Origin: Heterodera schachtii
Taxonomy: Eukaryota > Nematoda > Chromadorea > Rhabditida > Heteroderidae
NCBI GenBank assembly: GCA_023374025.1
Contig: SIJG01000022.1
Coordinates: forward strand, 1,302,001 to 1,366,000
Reading direction: 5' to 3'
Length of the DNA: 64,000 nt
Below, one piece after another: positions 25,541-43,728 of this stretch. The position numbers were made by a program, and so were the translations under genes. Each line of letters starts with the position of its first letter. Positions within the stretch are counted from its first letter, which is position 1. The notes beneath the pieces were generated by a model, which saw nothing but the letters and a program-made list of their open reading frames with translations, ran no database searches and was not told the DNA's origin.

Positions 25541-25715
25541 TGATCAGCGGAGGGCCAAACTTTGGCACACTGATCAGTCCCAAAAAATCACCCCAACTCT
25601 ATCCGATCACTCCAATCCACAATTCTTCCACTCTGATCAGCAGAGGGCCAAATTTTGGCACCCTGATCAGTCCCCCAAAAATCACTCAACTCTCTCCGAT
25701 CATCCCAATCACATT
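25541..25715. repeat. Two tandem copies of a ~90-bp GATC-rich unit
   Basis: CTCTGATCAGCGGAGGGCCA (25541 on) and CTCTGATCAGCAGAGGGCCA (25636 on) start two similar units. Both continue through TTTGGCAC, CTGATCAGTCCC and a TCCGATCA block. The wider region 25.4-26.7 kb is dense in TGATCA. Confidence 0.8.
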
Positions 25716-26763
25716 CCCCAATCATCAAAAAATAAGCCCGGAGGGGCATCGACAGACTATTATATTTTTCTGCCGTTGGCCACAACAGTTGTTGGCCCGT
25801 CGGGTGCATTTGGCCAATTGTTCCAAATTGAACAAAAAAAAAGTGGCCCAAAAAATGGCAGGGGGGGGAAAGCATTGATCATCTCATCTCATCCATTATC
25901 ATCAGCAGCAGAGAAGGGAGGACGGCTTCAAAAGTTCAAAAAATCAAAGTTTTATTAAATATGAAAACAAAAATATTATTTTTTTAGTAATTTCCAACAA
26001 AATTTTCTTTTAAAAATCGAAAATGTTTTTTAAAATTATTTTAAAGCACACATTTTTCTGAATTTAGTTCATTTTCAAGCCGTTGTCTTCTCTGTTTTTC
26101 TATTTTATTTTACATTATAATAAATATTTATTTAATTAAAAATTAAATTTTTGAAATTTTAAATTGAAAAATTGATTTCTCTTGTCCGTTTGTAAGACCC
26201 ACTTCTTTTTGAATAAAAATTAGATACGATTTCAGCCCGGCAATTGGGTTAGAAATATTTTTTTGAAGTCAAATCATTTTAAATAAAATTCAAAAGTTTA
26301 TTTAAAAACATTTTTTTTCGATAAATTTTAATTGAAAAACCAAATTTGGCGTTTTGTCCATTTAATTTTGAAGTGTCCCCCGCCCCGGTTTCAATTTTGA
26401 AGCCAAATTTCGCCCGACCAGTCAGCTGATTGCGGCGGACTGAGGAGGAGGACATTGATCCGATCCGATCCGCCTTCTGCTGCTGCCGCTGATCAGATCG
26501 GATGATCAAAACGGCGGCCAATCAATGCCGCCCCGATCAGAGCAGCATCAGCAGACTGATCAAAATTTGTCCCTCTATTTCCGATCGCATTTTTATGAAA
26601 TTCGAGATAAACTTTGTCTCGAGTGAGCTTTCGCCCAGAGTTACGATTGATTCGATCACTCCAAACCCCAAAATTCTGCTGATCAAAATTCATACCTCTA
26701 CTGATCAATTTTTTTTTTTTCGCCGATAGCGCATTTTCATTTTTGGCATTTCTCGTCTCCGAA

Positions 26764-26845
26764 AGAAATTTGTGCCGAGTTCCCAAAATTAGAAATTTGT
26801 GCCGAGTTCCCAAAATTAGAAATTTGTGCCGAGTTCACAAAATTC
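26764..26845. repeat. 27-bp tandem repeat, three copies
   Basis: GAAATTTGTGCCGAGTTCCC plus AAAATTA is repeated three times about 150 bases before the SLC6 start codon. The last copy has CACA in place of CCCA. Confidence 0.9.
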
Positions 26846-26995
26846 CGAGAGTTTTTTCCAAGGCCTATATTCCCAGGCGCCCCCGAAAATTAAAAAAATT
26901 TCCAATTTAGAATTTTCAGAAAGAAATCTTAGAAAATTTTTATAAAAAAAAATTCAAGAAAAACTACAAATTTTCCAAACATTTTTCCTCATCCA

Positions 26996-34041
<7,046 letters not shown>

Positions 34042-34507
34042 TGAACGGCACGGCACAAAACTTGGGCAACACTAAGCTAAATGATGATGATCTCGGCAAA
34101 ATGCATAGAATGGAGTGGGGCCATTGATGAATTTTTGGTGCTTAAAATTTTGTAAATTTCCGAATTTCCGACCCCTCACAAAAAAATTGGGGCATAATTC
34201 GATTTTAATAACACTTTTTTTCCTAGGCTACGCCTGTTTTTTCAATTTATTTGTACCCTTACTTATGTAGAAGAATTTTATTTTTGAAAACCCCTCCCTC
34301 AAGGACATTTGTTTCTGGAATTTTTGATTTTAAATTTGTTTAAAAAATTTTCAAATGAAATAAAAATTAAATGTGCAACTTTTTCAAAATTTGGCTATAT
34401 GTATATTCCGAAATAACAAATTCATAGCCATAACAGCAGAAAAAGGTCGTTTTATCAGCAACACAACCAAATTTGAAAAATTATGAATAAATAATTAGTC
34501 GAAAAAT

Positions 34508-34828
34508 TTGGAAAATTTGGCAAGAAAAATTTTGAATTGTCATAAAAATTTTGTTTTTTTTTGTTGTTTTTTTTTTTGCACGGTTGTTGCTGTTGCTGTT
34601 ATTCATTTGTTGTTGTTGTTAATGTGTTGTAAGTGCTGTTGTGCCCCGTGCCGTGCCGTGCCGTGCACAGCGCCGCTGCCGCCGTCGCCGGAGGCTTTAG
34701 GGCTCCCAACGACGCCGCCCTCCGTCCCCATTGTGCCGCCCAGTGAAAGTGAGCCGCCGTTGCATCAGTGGATAATCCACCACCGTTTTGTCCGGCACTT
34801 TGACAATGCCCACTTCGCCATATTTTAA
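34508..34828 (+). CDS. Possible proline-rich membrane-anchored protein
   Basis: An open frame of 106 codons begins MENLARKILNCHKNFVFFCC. It has a strongly hydrophobic, Cys-rich stretch (residues ~15-45), then a proline-rich part (PLPPSPEALGLPTTPPSVPI) and ends IIHHRFVRHFDNAHFAIF. The second half looks coding by base composition; the first half is partly T-run and TTG repeats, so the true exon may begin near 34660. No family is recognised. A further Pro-rich frame lies downstream at 34881. Confidence 0.3.
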   Translation: MENLARKILNCHKNFVFFCCFFFCTVVAVAVIHLLLLLMCCKCCCAPCRAVPCTAPLPPSPEALGLPTTPPSVPIVPPSESEPPLHQWIIHHRFVRHFDNAHFAIF

Positions 34829-34879
34829 ACACAACAGGTCGTCAATATGAAGCGGAAATTGTTGCTGGTGCTGCACAGA

Positions 34880-35070
34880 TGTGCCGTCGCCGCCGGCGCC
34901 TCCTCCCCCGCCTGTTGTGCCGTCGCCGCCGAGCCCTCGGCCGCCTGTTGTGCCGTCGCCGCCGAGCCCTCCGCCGCCTGTTGTGCCGTCACCGCCGGCG
35001 CCTCTTCCCCCGCCTGTTGTGCCGTCGCCGCCGAGCCCTTCGCCGCCTGTTTTGCCGTTGTGCCGCCGGT
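34880..35070. repeat. GC-rich minisatellite, CCGCCTGTTGTGCCGTC units
   Basis: About five imperfect copies of a ~33-bp unit combining CCGCCTGTTGTGCCGTCGCC with GCCGAGCCCTC-like sequence. One frame (34881-35105) gives repeats of PPPVVPSPPSP, another gives Ala/Cys-rich text. Because the repeat is open in all three forward frames, coding status cannot be judged from openness alone. Confidence 0.85.
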
Positions 35071-35189
35071 ATGCCCAAAAGGGAGGAGAAGCCTCCTCGT
35101 TTTGACCCTTGCGCTTCTGACAAAAAAAAAAAATTCTGTAATTTGGGCAAGAAAATTTTTGGGTTTTCCGGAAAACGCTTAAGTCAAAA

Positions 35190-35400
35190 TGCGTCAGTGT
35201 AAAAATGCGTCATTAATACAGTATTTATAAAATAAATTACTGTAAAAATTATTATTTTTTTTTGATAATTTCCATAATTTGGCACGAACTTTTGGGGCGC
35301 CTGGAAAACGCCGAATTATAAGTGGAAATGCGACAGTAAAAAATGCGTCATTAATACAGTATTTGTAAAGTAAAGTACTGTAGCATTGTTGTATTACAAA
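35190..35400. repeat. Duplicated ATACAGTATTT motif
   Basis: The string AAAATGCGTCATTAATACAG followed by TATTTATAAA and a near repeat occurs at about 35202 and again at about 35339. GACGCATTTTTG near 35896 is its inverse on the far side of the foldback element at 35490-35830. Together these may mark a larger inverted element of roughly 35190-35910. Confidence 0.6.
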
Positions 35401-35489
35401 AGGTCAAAATTGCCTAGAACATCGTGCTCAATTTTTCAGTTAAGTTTTTTAATGGTTCAAAAATTTTTAAAAATTTACCCAAATCACTA

Positions 35490-35830
35490 TCAAAGGGTTT
35501 TCAGAGTTGCTGATCACGAATCCGGCACCCATTTCGAGCAATTCCGAACCCCGGACCCGAATTCGAACAAAAAGTCGAAAATTCAAATTTTTCAATTTTC
35601 AGATTTTTGGTTCAAACTTTGTTAAATACACGGAAATGAACTAAAACTCATTAATGCTTTAATAAAAGATAATTAAAACCATTTTTAGACAAAAAATGAA
35701 AAATCAAAAAATTCGAATTTTCGACTTTTTGTTCGAATTCGGGTCCAGTGTTCGGAATTGTTCGAAATGGGTGCCGGATTCGTGATCAGCGACCCCGAAA
35801 ACCCTTTGAAACATGTTTTCATGACTTTTG
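35490..35830. repeat. Foldback element, best-preserved GCTGATCACGAAT copy
   Basis: The left arm has TTGCTGATCACGAATCCGGC, ATTTCGAGCAATTCCGAACC and CCGGACCCGAATTCGAACAA. The right arm is its inverse, ending GGATTCGTGATCAGCGACCC then CGAAAACCCTTTG. The arms are about 115 bp each, with an AT-rich centre. Confidence 0.9.
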
Positions 35831-36200
35831 AAATCATAGAAAAAATTTTCGAAAAAAGGTGGGGACAAAGCACAGTGTTACCACTTTTTTTTACTGACGC
35901 ATTTTTGGTAAAATTTTTGAAATATGAAAAATTTCAACAGCAAATTTTAATTGGACATTTTTCTTACCAAGCACTCAAAGTTGAACCATTTTGACTCATT
36001 TTGTCCTCGCACTTCGCGAAACTGCCCATTGATCTGAACGTTGACACACAAATTTTCAATTTATAAATTGCATTAAATTTCCAAATTATTTTTCCACACT
36101 ATTTTTAGGGTTTGATTATTCGAAAAATGCATGGAACTAATCATCAGTTAATCAAAGTTTAAAATTGTAATTAAAGAAGTAAAACAGAATAAAAAAAAGC

Positions 36201-36599
36201 TAGGGTAGGTCTGGACCGGGACCTAGACACGGACAACTGAGTACAACTCAGTACCAAGTTCCCGCTTTTGACCGGGACCAGGAAATTCCCGGCTTTTTTC
36301 CCGGTTTTCCAGCCAAAAATTCCCGGTTTTTCAACCCAAAAAGTCCCGGTTTTGCCCAAAATTCCCGGGTTTTCAACCCAAAAAGTCCCGGTTTTGCCAA
36401 AAATTCCCGGTTTTTCAACCCAAAAAGTCCCGGTTTTCCAGCCAAAAATTCCCGGGTTTTCAACCCAAAAAGTCCCGGTTTTCCAGCCAAAAATTCCCGG
36501 GTTTTCAACCCAAAAAGTCCCGGTTTTGACCAAAATTCCCGGGTTTTCAACCCAAAAAGTCCCGGTTTTGACCAAAATTCCCGGTCCCGACCGACCCTA
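36201..36599. mobile_element. hAT-like MITE, largest CCCGGTTTT array
   Basis: The ends are TAGGGTAGGTCTGGACCGGG and CCCGGTCCCGACCGACCCTA, inverted repeats of the TAGGGT-GGTC-GGACCGGG type. Between them some eight units alternate CCCGGTTTTCCAGCCAAAAA, TTCCCGGGTTTTCAACC and CAAAAAGT. Flanking 8-mers AAAAAAGC and AAAAACAC match at 6 of 8 positions. The array is open in several frames by periodicity; I do not call it a gene. Confidence 0.85.
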
Positions 36600-36697
36600 A
36601 AAAACACAAAATTTTGACTTTTCTGCAATTTTCAACCATTTTTAACTTTTTTATGGAATTGCTTAATTTTTAAACAGAAATTTTTCCATCAAAAATT

Positions 36698-39600
36698 TCA
36701 ACGAATTACAATTAAAACTTCGCAATGATATCGCGCAGACGCAATTTGCTGTTGTGGACAGTCCGCACCGTCCGGGCAATGGCAAGGAACGCGCTCGCCC
36801 GTCTCGAAATTGTGACACCGGAATGTCGAATTCGGATTACGCTCGGGCCGCCAATTTACTCGCTGAGCACAGCCACTGGATGCCTCAAACTCGGCACCAC
36901 CGCCACCTTTTAGGGGCATTGGGAAATGATGATTTTACAGTGTTTTATTTTACGCGTGTCCGTCCATACATTTGTGGCCCCCGACATTTGCGCCCATTTG
37001 CCCAAAATAGGGTTCAAAATTAAATTTTTTTTTTTTTTTTTTTTTAGATCTCTGATCGCCTAAACAGCTTTAAATAATCAATTAAACGTTTGATTTTCAA
37101 TGAATTTTTGAAAAAATAAAATTTTCAAACAAACAGATAATTATTGTTCCTAAAAACTATGTAGAAGATAGTGTTTTCTTAATTTTAAAATGCTGTTTAG
37201 GCTATCAGAGCTTGAAAAAAATGCAACTTTGAGTCCGATTTTTCGGCATAGGCGCAAATGTCGGGTCTCCGCGCTTTATTAGCATTTTTTTTAATTTTTC
37301 AAAAATTGTCAAGAACGGCTATTTTTTGAAAAAAACCTGCAAAATTAAAAAAAAAACTTTTATCCCGAGTAAGTATAATTTGAGCAGTTTAGAAATGCTA
37401 TGAGACATTTTGAACGACCAGAATGGATTTTATAAATAAAAATTTATTTATTTTTTGTGCATTTTTTTACCCGTTTCATATGAAAGCGCAAAAATTTCAG
37501 TCGGTATTTCGTTGGCGATGCGCGCCGAAATGAGCATTTCTTCGTCGGCCGTGTCCGTTTCAATCCAATTCGTATTTCCGTTCTCAATGTCGGAGGCACA
37601 ACACAGCAAAGCGCCTCAAGGGGAAAAAATTTTTGTAAATTACATTTGGCAGGCAAATGAATGCTTAATTACTAGTAGTAGGGCCGAAACTTTTAGTGAC
37701 GAAAAATTCCAAAATTGCCAACTAAAATAGTGAGTAAAAAGTGCAAAATAGTGAAAAAAGTCCAAAATAGTGACAAATAGTGGCATAATTTTCAGTCAAA
37801 AATTGAGCAAAAAATTTTTTTATTCACTGATTGCAGTTGCAAATGAGAGGTGTACATTTCCTTTCTAATATTTTCATAGCAAAAATGAATTTTTTTTATT
37901 TTTCACTAAAAGTTGCGGCCTTATTAATTAGTGCGCACATGCCATTCATCACCCACCATTGGACCGTTTGTCTGTTCGGAATTTGATGCCAACGTTCAGT
38001 TTGCCACATGGACGGGTGCATTCAAACGCGGCCGCCTCCAAGCGCAACATTTTGATCGCCACTTTTTGTCCGTCAACAGGCTGAAAAATATATTATTCGA
38101 AATGAAAAAAGCAATAACAAGTTTTTTCGCGGCGCGCATTTTCCAAGAACTTTTTTTGAGAACATGGGGCCAATTTTTTGGTTAACAGATTTTCACCAAA
38201 AATGACCAATTTTGGCCCAATTTCTATTAAAAAAATAAATTTAGTGGCATGACCATTATATTGGAAAATTTGACCATTTAAACAGATTTTCACTAAAAAT
38301 TGAGTTTTTAGGCCAATTTTGCACTTTTAAAACATTTATAACCTTTATTCGCCAATGGCATGTGCACGGGGGTTGTCCTGTGCATTTTACTTTTGGTCGT
38401 AGTACTTGCGGTTGCGAATCGGCAGTCAGTTCTGTTGGAAAATTGGCCACGTCTCTGCAGTTGGGGTCTAAAAAAAGAGTCGGCAACATTTTAATAGCTC
38501 AGACCGGAATTAAAATGTTTTTAAGTCCGTGAAAAGATGTTGCTAAGTTTTTGGGTTGCTGATCACGAATATGGCATTCATTTTTACCTATTTCGAACGC
38601 CTGACCCTAATTAGAAAAAGGTCGAAAATCCAAATTTTCAAAATTCACTTCTATGTTCGATTTCGTGTCCGGGGTTTGAAATATGCCAAATGATAGCATA
38701 TTCGTGATCAGGACACCAAAAACTATTATAAAAATATCTTCACTACATTTTAAAATAAAATTTAATATGCAATAAAAAGGGTATAAACATTTTCAAAATA
38801 GCACACCTTTAAAGTAGCGCAGAGTTTAAGCCTAATCCTAGGCCTAAGCAATAGTACGGTTGTTTAGTACGAGTTTTCAAGACACTCCAAGCCCATACAA
38901 TTGTTAATTAAAAAATTACCGAACCTCTTATGAAGAATTGACAGAGACTTCCCCTGTACGGTTCCGGACAAAGGCATCGCCAACATTTTTTGGGATTTTG
39001 GTATCCATTATTTTGGCACTTGTTCGGTAGTTGTTTGCAGGTGTCTGTAATGTACAAAAGTAAACAATGTGCTAATTTTCTAATTATTCTGTATATTCAG
39101 CTAACCTGGGCAGTATATTTTATTGAGGAGTAAAGTGTCCTTGAAAGACAGTCTCGGTTGCCCCGCTGTTCTTTCATAAAAACGATTAAATGGGATGATC
39201 CTGTTCTCGCTGAAACGAAAAAGAGCAATTTTAGTTTTTAATTTTATTAAACAGGACAGGTTTTTTGGTTAAACTTATTTACATTTAAACAAGGGTTCGG
39301 GTCGAAAATTTTACAAGAAAAAAAACATTAAGGCCAAAAATAAGATCTAAACTGCCAACCCGTCAATTTGTGTTGTATAATGCATGAGTGATGCGAAGTC
39401 GTAAGGCAAGTAAAAATTTTCGGTTTTTCCCATTGGTTCGTAATTGTTTTTCCATTCCTTAAAAGGCATAATTTTATTTATTATATATAAATTTGATAAA
39501 TGAATTACGTCATTTTTGTAAGCGGCGTAAAATTTGACATAACGATAAGCATCGTCGCGCATGTGCTCATGGTTAAACCCAAGCGCGTGCAAAAGTTCAT

Positions 39601-40556
39601 GGCCCACGGTTCCAATCTGGCAATGAAAAATTTAGAATACAGAACAGCAATAAATGAAACAAATCATAATAAAATGTCTAATTGCGCCAGCCCTGATATG
39701 TACTTTTATGTTCCTTCTCCCTTGGACCGTCCCTGTGACTTTTAGAATCACCTAATTATGGAAGAAAACATTTTTCGATTGATTTTCTCTATTATCACGA
39801 ACTTTTTCAAAAATTCAAAGATTATCCAATGAGTAGTTTCATGATTATTACTAACAAAAATACCAACGTCTTTTATATTCAGCGACATTTCTTGCCAGTT
39901 TCCCGCTTTGCCCACAAATGACCACGTATTTCCATTATCAACTATCAGAATTCCATCCTTGCTGCTGTTGTCAAAGTTGAAGGTGATGCAGCTCTCTCTG
40001 CTGAAATGTTTCAGTTTGTTAGTGTGAAAGTATTAGAGACGCGACAATTCAGGTTGTCGGACCCCAACAAAAACCGATCACGAAGATTTTGGAAAAACGC
40101 TAAGGAAGGTACCGAGACAGAAAACACCGGACTTAGATCCCAGGATAACGAGAATTACTTGCGGGGCCATCACCGCGGTCCGTACTAATACACTCATTCA
40201 CCTTATCAAATTTATTCCGTTGATAATCGCCTCTTTGTATTGCTCAATATTTGTCACTTAAATTTAATTATAAGAACATACATAATGAAAAACTCCAACA
40301 TTTTTCACTGAATTTTATCGAAATCGGTAATGTCCATTTCAGTGTTCCTCGAATATTTGGGCTGGCCTGCCTTTTTTGACGAATTCTCCCAAAGCACTTT
40401 TCACATGCTTAAAACATTTCCTCAGAACGTAGTTTAATTCACAACTGTCCACGCATTACCTTCTTTGCGTTGGTCATAAATTTCTTGTGCATCAATTTTT
40501 GAGAACAAAGTGTCGCCTGCCTTTAACGGATCATCAGAGGGGATTTGCACATGCTC
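36698..40556 (-). CDS. Astacin metalloprotease (NAS type): catalytic, EGF, CUB, Cys-rich tail
   Basis: Secreted zinc endopeptidase. Ten minus-strand exons join in phase: 40556-40460, 40256-40202, 40000-39856, 39616-39360, 39209-39106, 39044-38925, 38467-38343, 38080-37957, 37614-37471 and 36906-36698, giving 459 aa. The first exons look like propeptide (AGDTLFSKIDAQEIYDQRK). The catalytic domain has the zinc site HELLHALGFNHEH (from ~105) and the Met-turn SLMHY. It closes with GQPRLSFKDTLLLNKIYC. Then come an EGF module (CQNNGYQNPKKCWRCLCPEP), a CUB-like domain (CTGQPPCTCHWRIK to IPTEIFALSYE) and an unfamiliar tail with five Cys (ERVPCHCPDGADCPQQQ). The signal-peptide exon was not found; a frame near 41024-40959 is a weak candidate. 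A stretch of 51 bases within exon 4 (start GTAATT, end TTTTAAG) may be a phase-neutral intron. Confidence 0.9.
38540..38735. repeat. Foldback element in astacin intron
   Basis: TTGCTGATCACGAATATGGC on the left and ATAGCATATTCGTGATCAGG on the right. It is a shorter, more diverged member of the GCTGATCACGAAT family. Confidence 0.75.
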
Positions 40557-41490
40557 CTATAAAAATTAATATATAAGACAAATATAATTTAAATGAATTT
40601 ATAAATTGGATTTTGTCTTAATAAATTTTTTTTATCCAGACAATTTTTGACTTAAAGGACTTGTAAAAACATAAATTTTGGAAAATATATCGCACAGGCA
40701 ATTTAGGAATTTTTAGCACATTTTGGCATTTTGAGAAAAACAGTAAGAAAAATGGCTCGGGGTCGTTTTCGCGCCAGGGGAGAAAAACGCATAAAATCTA
40801 ATTCATTCCCATTTCGAGCACATATTTTCGCAGATTTTTGGCATTTTTATCATTTTTGGCACATATTCTGTTATATATTTAAGAATTTGTAACATAAAAA
40901 TCCGTTCTCTATTTGCCGGGACTAAAAATGTCATAATTTAGTGAATAAAGTTATTTTTACAAGTTCGGATGAGTGCCGACATATACATGGAGAACAGCAG
41001 CGAACCAAGGCCTCCGACTTCCGCAATAAATCTCGGATCGGCTCACAATCATCGCCTAAAATGTCACAGCGCGATGGGGAGGTCTAAAAACAACCCAAAT
41101 TATGGTAATTTTTCGTTTTAATAATTTCAATGGAAATCTCATGACTCATGAGACGAATTTAGCGAATTGTAAAACAAGAAATTGCGGCATTACTTTTTAT
41201 GCGTCTTAAATTTCGAACCGAAATTCTGTGGTACAAATTTTTTCGGTTTCTTTAAAAAAATGTCAAAAGGTTGTTTTAAACTCGTATAAAATATTTCCAG
41301 GTTTTTTTTACGTCGATCTGATTATCTAAAATTTAAAGCAGAGCTATTCCACTGAAATTAATTTCACTGCTTCAAAGTTTCATGAAAAAACTTTTCGACC
41401 AAACGTTCGAATTAAGTTCGGAACTCTGAATTAGGCTGAAATGGAGATTCATATTCTAATCAGCGCCCTCGAAAACTCTGGAACCATTTT

Positions 41491-42230
41491 TTATAAGATT
41501 TTATAACCATTTTTTTTTGGCGTACCAACTGTACTAGTACAAAATTTTAATTGTCCCATTAAGTTTTCAGTAAATTTTACAATGTTTGGATTGTTTCTGT
41601 ATGGCTTCAGATCCGCCTCCCGAGTAATCAGTTTTGAATAATGTAGCTCGGAGATTTGGAAAAAATTTTCGATGTATCCATTTTTCGGCGGGACAAAATG
41701 CAGCGATTTTGCCCATGTGCCATTCCATGATTCTTCCATAATGGAATTCAAAACGGATGAAATTGAATTTCTCTAAATTTTAATTTTCTTATATTTATTA
41801 GAATCTTTTTTTTTGTTGTTTTTACTTTTTTGGCCAAATTGATCGTGAGCTCTTTTCCCGCTCCTCGAATTGCGCTCGCGCGATCAGATGAAAAGTCGAT
41901 GAAAAAAATTGGGACGAAAAGCTGCGCTTGCCATAGATCTTCAATTTGGAAGGAGAAATTTCGGCTAACTTTGTACCTGAAATTTAAGGAAACCCATTAT
42001 TCAATTATAATATTCATTCTCAAAACGACTTGTGAAAGGTAAATGAAAAATCCAAAATGGATTGTATCATGATCAATTGGGCCCTGGCATCCCGACGCAC
42101 GCAATGGCGAATTCGAAATCCAGCCGTATTTGGCTTATTGCTGAGGCGTCTTTTGCATATTTGTGAAATCGCTTTGTTGAGTACCAATGGGGGGCGTTTG
42201 CTTTTGAAACAAGCAACCAATTGATACGAA
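41491..42230 (-). CDS. Unrecognised protein, three exons visible
   Basis: Exons 42230-42030, 41976-41826 and 41772-41491 join in a single frame on the minus strand. All splice signals are canonical (AG at 42232, GTCGTT donor, TTTCAG, GTAAAA, TTTAG), which argues for a real gene. Visible segments are KRPPLVLNKAISQICKRRL, VRRDARAQLIMIQSILDFSF, SFQIEDLWQAQLFVPIFFID and YRNNPNIVKFTENLMGQLKF. There are about 210 residues and no signal peptide or membrane helix; the start exon is missing. The end may be the stop at 41491 or a splice at the GTACGCC donor near 41527. No family is recognised. A half-copy of the GCTGATCACGAAT element lies just beyond its 3' end. Confidence 0.5.
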
Positions 42231-42636
42231 CTGATGTGAAAAAATGCAATTAAAACACATTAACATTAATGGGAAAAATTTTTTATGAAAATTTAAAATA
42301 TGTTCAACCAAAATTGGAATTTTTTTTTACAATACATGAAATAGGTAGGCTCGGGGCGTAAAATGACAAATTTTTTAAAAAATTGTAACAACATTAGGCC
42401 AAACCAGTATCAAAAGTTCTTCAACGAAAATAAATAAATTTGAGACAATTTATTGGAAAAATTTTTCATTTTAGGGATGCATTTTTGAAAATATAAACTC
42501 ATAAAACAGGCACTAGGCAGCTGAGAAGAGCTCAGAAAAATAGGTAAAAACCTAAATTGTATCCCCAAGCAAAAACTAATAAAACCGCAAAATAATTTTA
42601 AAAGTCAAAATATTTTTAATGTTTTAATTAAATTTT

Positions 42637-43032
42637 TTACTTCCGACATGTCTCCGATGTTGGCACCTTTTGGCATGCATCAAACTCATTCCTCTTTTGC
42701 GAATAATTTGTTGGCAAATTGAAAAAGTCAATTTCCGTTTCCATTTCGCCACAACCCATTTTGTAAAGTGATGCGGAGACATTGAGCGAAAATTTGGAAG
42801 TGCAAGTCGGAATGTTAATCTCCATCCAATTGATGCCGAAGTGTTCGCTGGTGGTGGCATGTGGGGAGAAACGTGACGGCTGAAAATGAAAAAAAAACAT
42901 TAATTATTTTAACAAAAAATAATTGGATAATGATGATGATACAATTAGCCGTTGCCGAGGATTGTGGCACGGTTGTAAGCCTGGAGGGCCAATGGAAAGA
43001 AATAAGACGAAAAATTTGACAAAGTGTCTCAT
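42637..43032 (-). CDS. Small secreted protein, 110 aa, unrecognised
   Basis: Two exons, 43032-42943 (30 codons) and 42879-42637 (80 codons plus stop), join in phase 0 across a 63-base intron with GTATCA donor and TTTTCAG acceptor. The N-terminus MRHFVKFFVLFLSIGPPG is a typical signal peptide. The mature part has four Cys in the second exon (IPTCTSKFS, KMGCGEME, FDACQK and SETCRK) and one in the first (QPCHNPR). There is no membrane helix. It reads HFGINWMEINIP in the middle and ends in a basic CRK. I do not recognise the family. In a parasitic nematode such proteins are often candidate effectors, but nothing here shows that. Confidence 0.6.
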
Positions 43033-43038
43033 TTTCCG

Positions 43039-43728
43039 CTGAAAGAATTTTGGATTTATTATTATTATATAATAGGTAATATAGATGTAATGATAACACG
43101 TAGAAAAGGCAACTCGTACAATTGTTTAGGCTATAGGCTTAAGCTTTAGGCTTAAACTGATTGCACATTTTATACCAATATGATCAAGCACTCTTTTTTT
43201 ATTTAATTTTTTTTTAAACATTCTAAACAAAATTTTCTGTTTTTAATGTTATTGGTGCGAGAAAAGCGTGAAAGGGACAGAGACGGTCCCAGCAATATCC
43301 CGGCTTTCGGCTTGGAGAGCTTATTGCTCTGCCGCTGAAAATTTTTTCCACCATAAAAATTTAGATAAGAGAGTGGGGGGGGGGGCTATGATGCCGATAG
43401 GCGCCGTCGAATCAAACTTTACGAAACTTGGTATTTAGATAGAGAATTTTAATGGCTAAAATGATACCAAGAATGTTTAATTTGGTCGACTTTAACAAAT
43501 GTTATGATGATCTTTTTGTCGAAAACAGTACGAATTGCGTGTCGTCCCTCGGACAGTCCCTGGGGGGGGGGGGGGGGGGGGGAGCTGCTGCTCGTTCTCC
43601 ATTTTTGCATTTTATTCAACTTTGCGGTTCTGCTATAGCCAAACTGTATGTGCATTTAATTGTCAACAAAAATGTTTGTTCTGTATGACACACTGACGAA
43701 AGAAATGTGTCGGTGGGAATAAGAAAGG
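43039..43728. other. Spacer with poly-G runs, no gene seen
   Basis: Contains a TTAGGC-like cluster (43123-43155), G runs at 43376-43385 and 43561-43581, and no supported coding exon. The open frame around the second G run is low-complexity. Confidence 0.5.

Noticed and set aside
34879..35202. Arg-rich and Cys/Ala-rich frames in the GC minisatellite
   Set aside because: Alternative readings of the same repeat; only the Pro-rich frame is at all protein-like.
36171..36628. Three long overlapping open frames with repeats like GTFWVENPGIF
   Set aside because: They come from the periodic CCCGGTTTT array of the hAT-like element; every frame is open because of the repeat.
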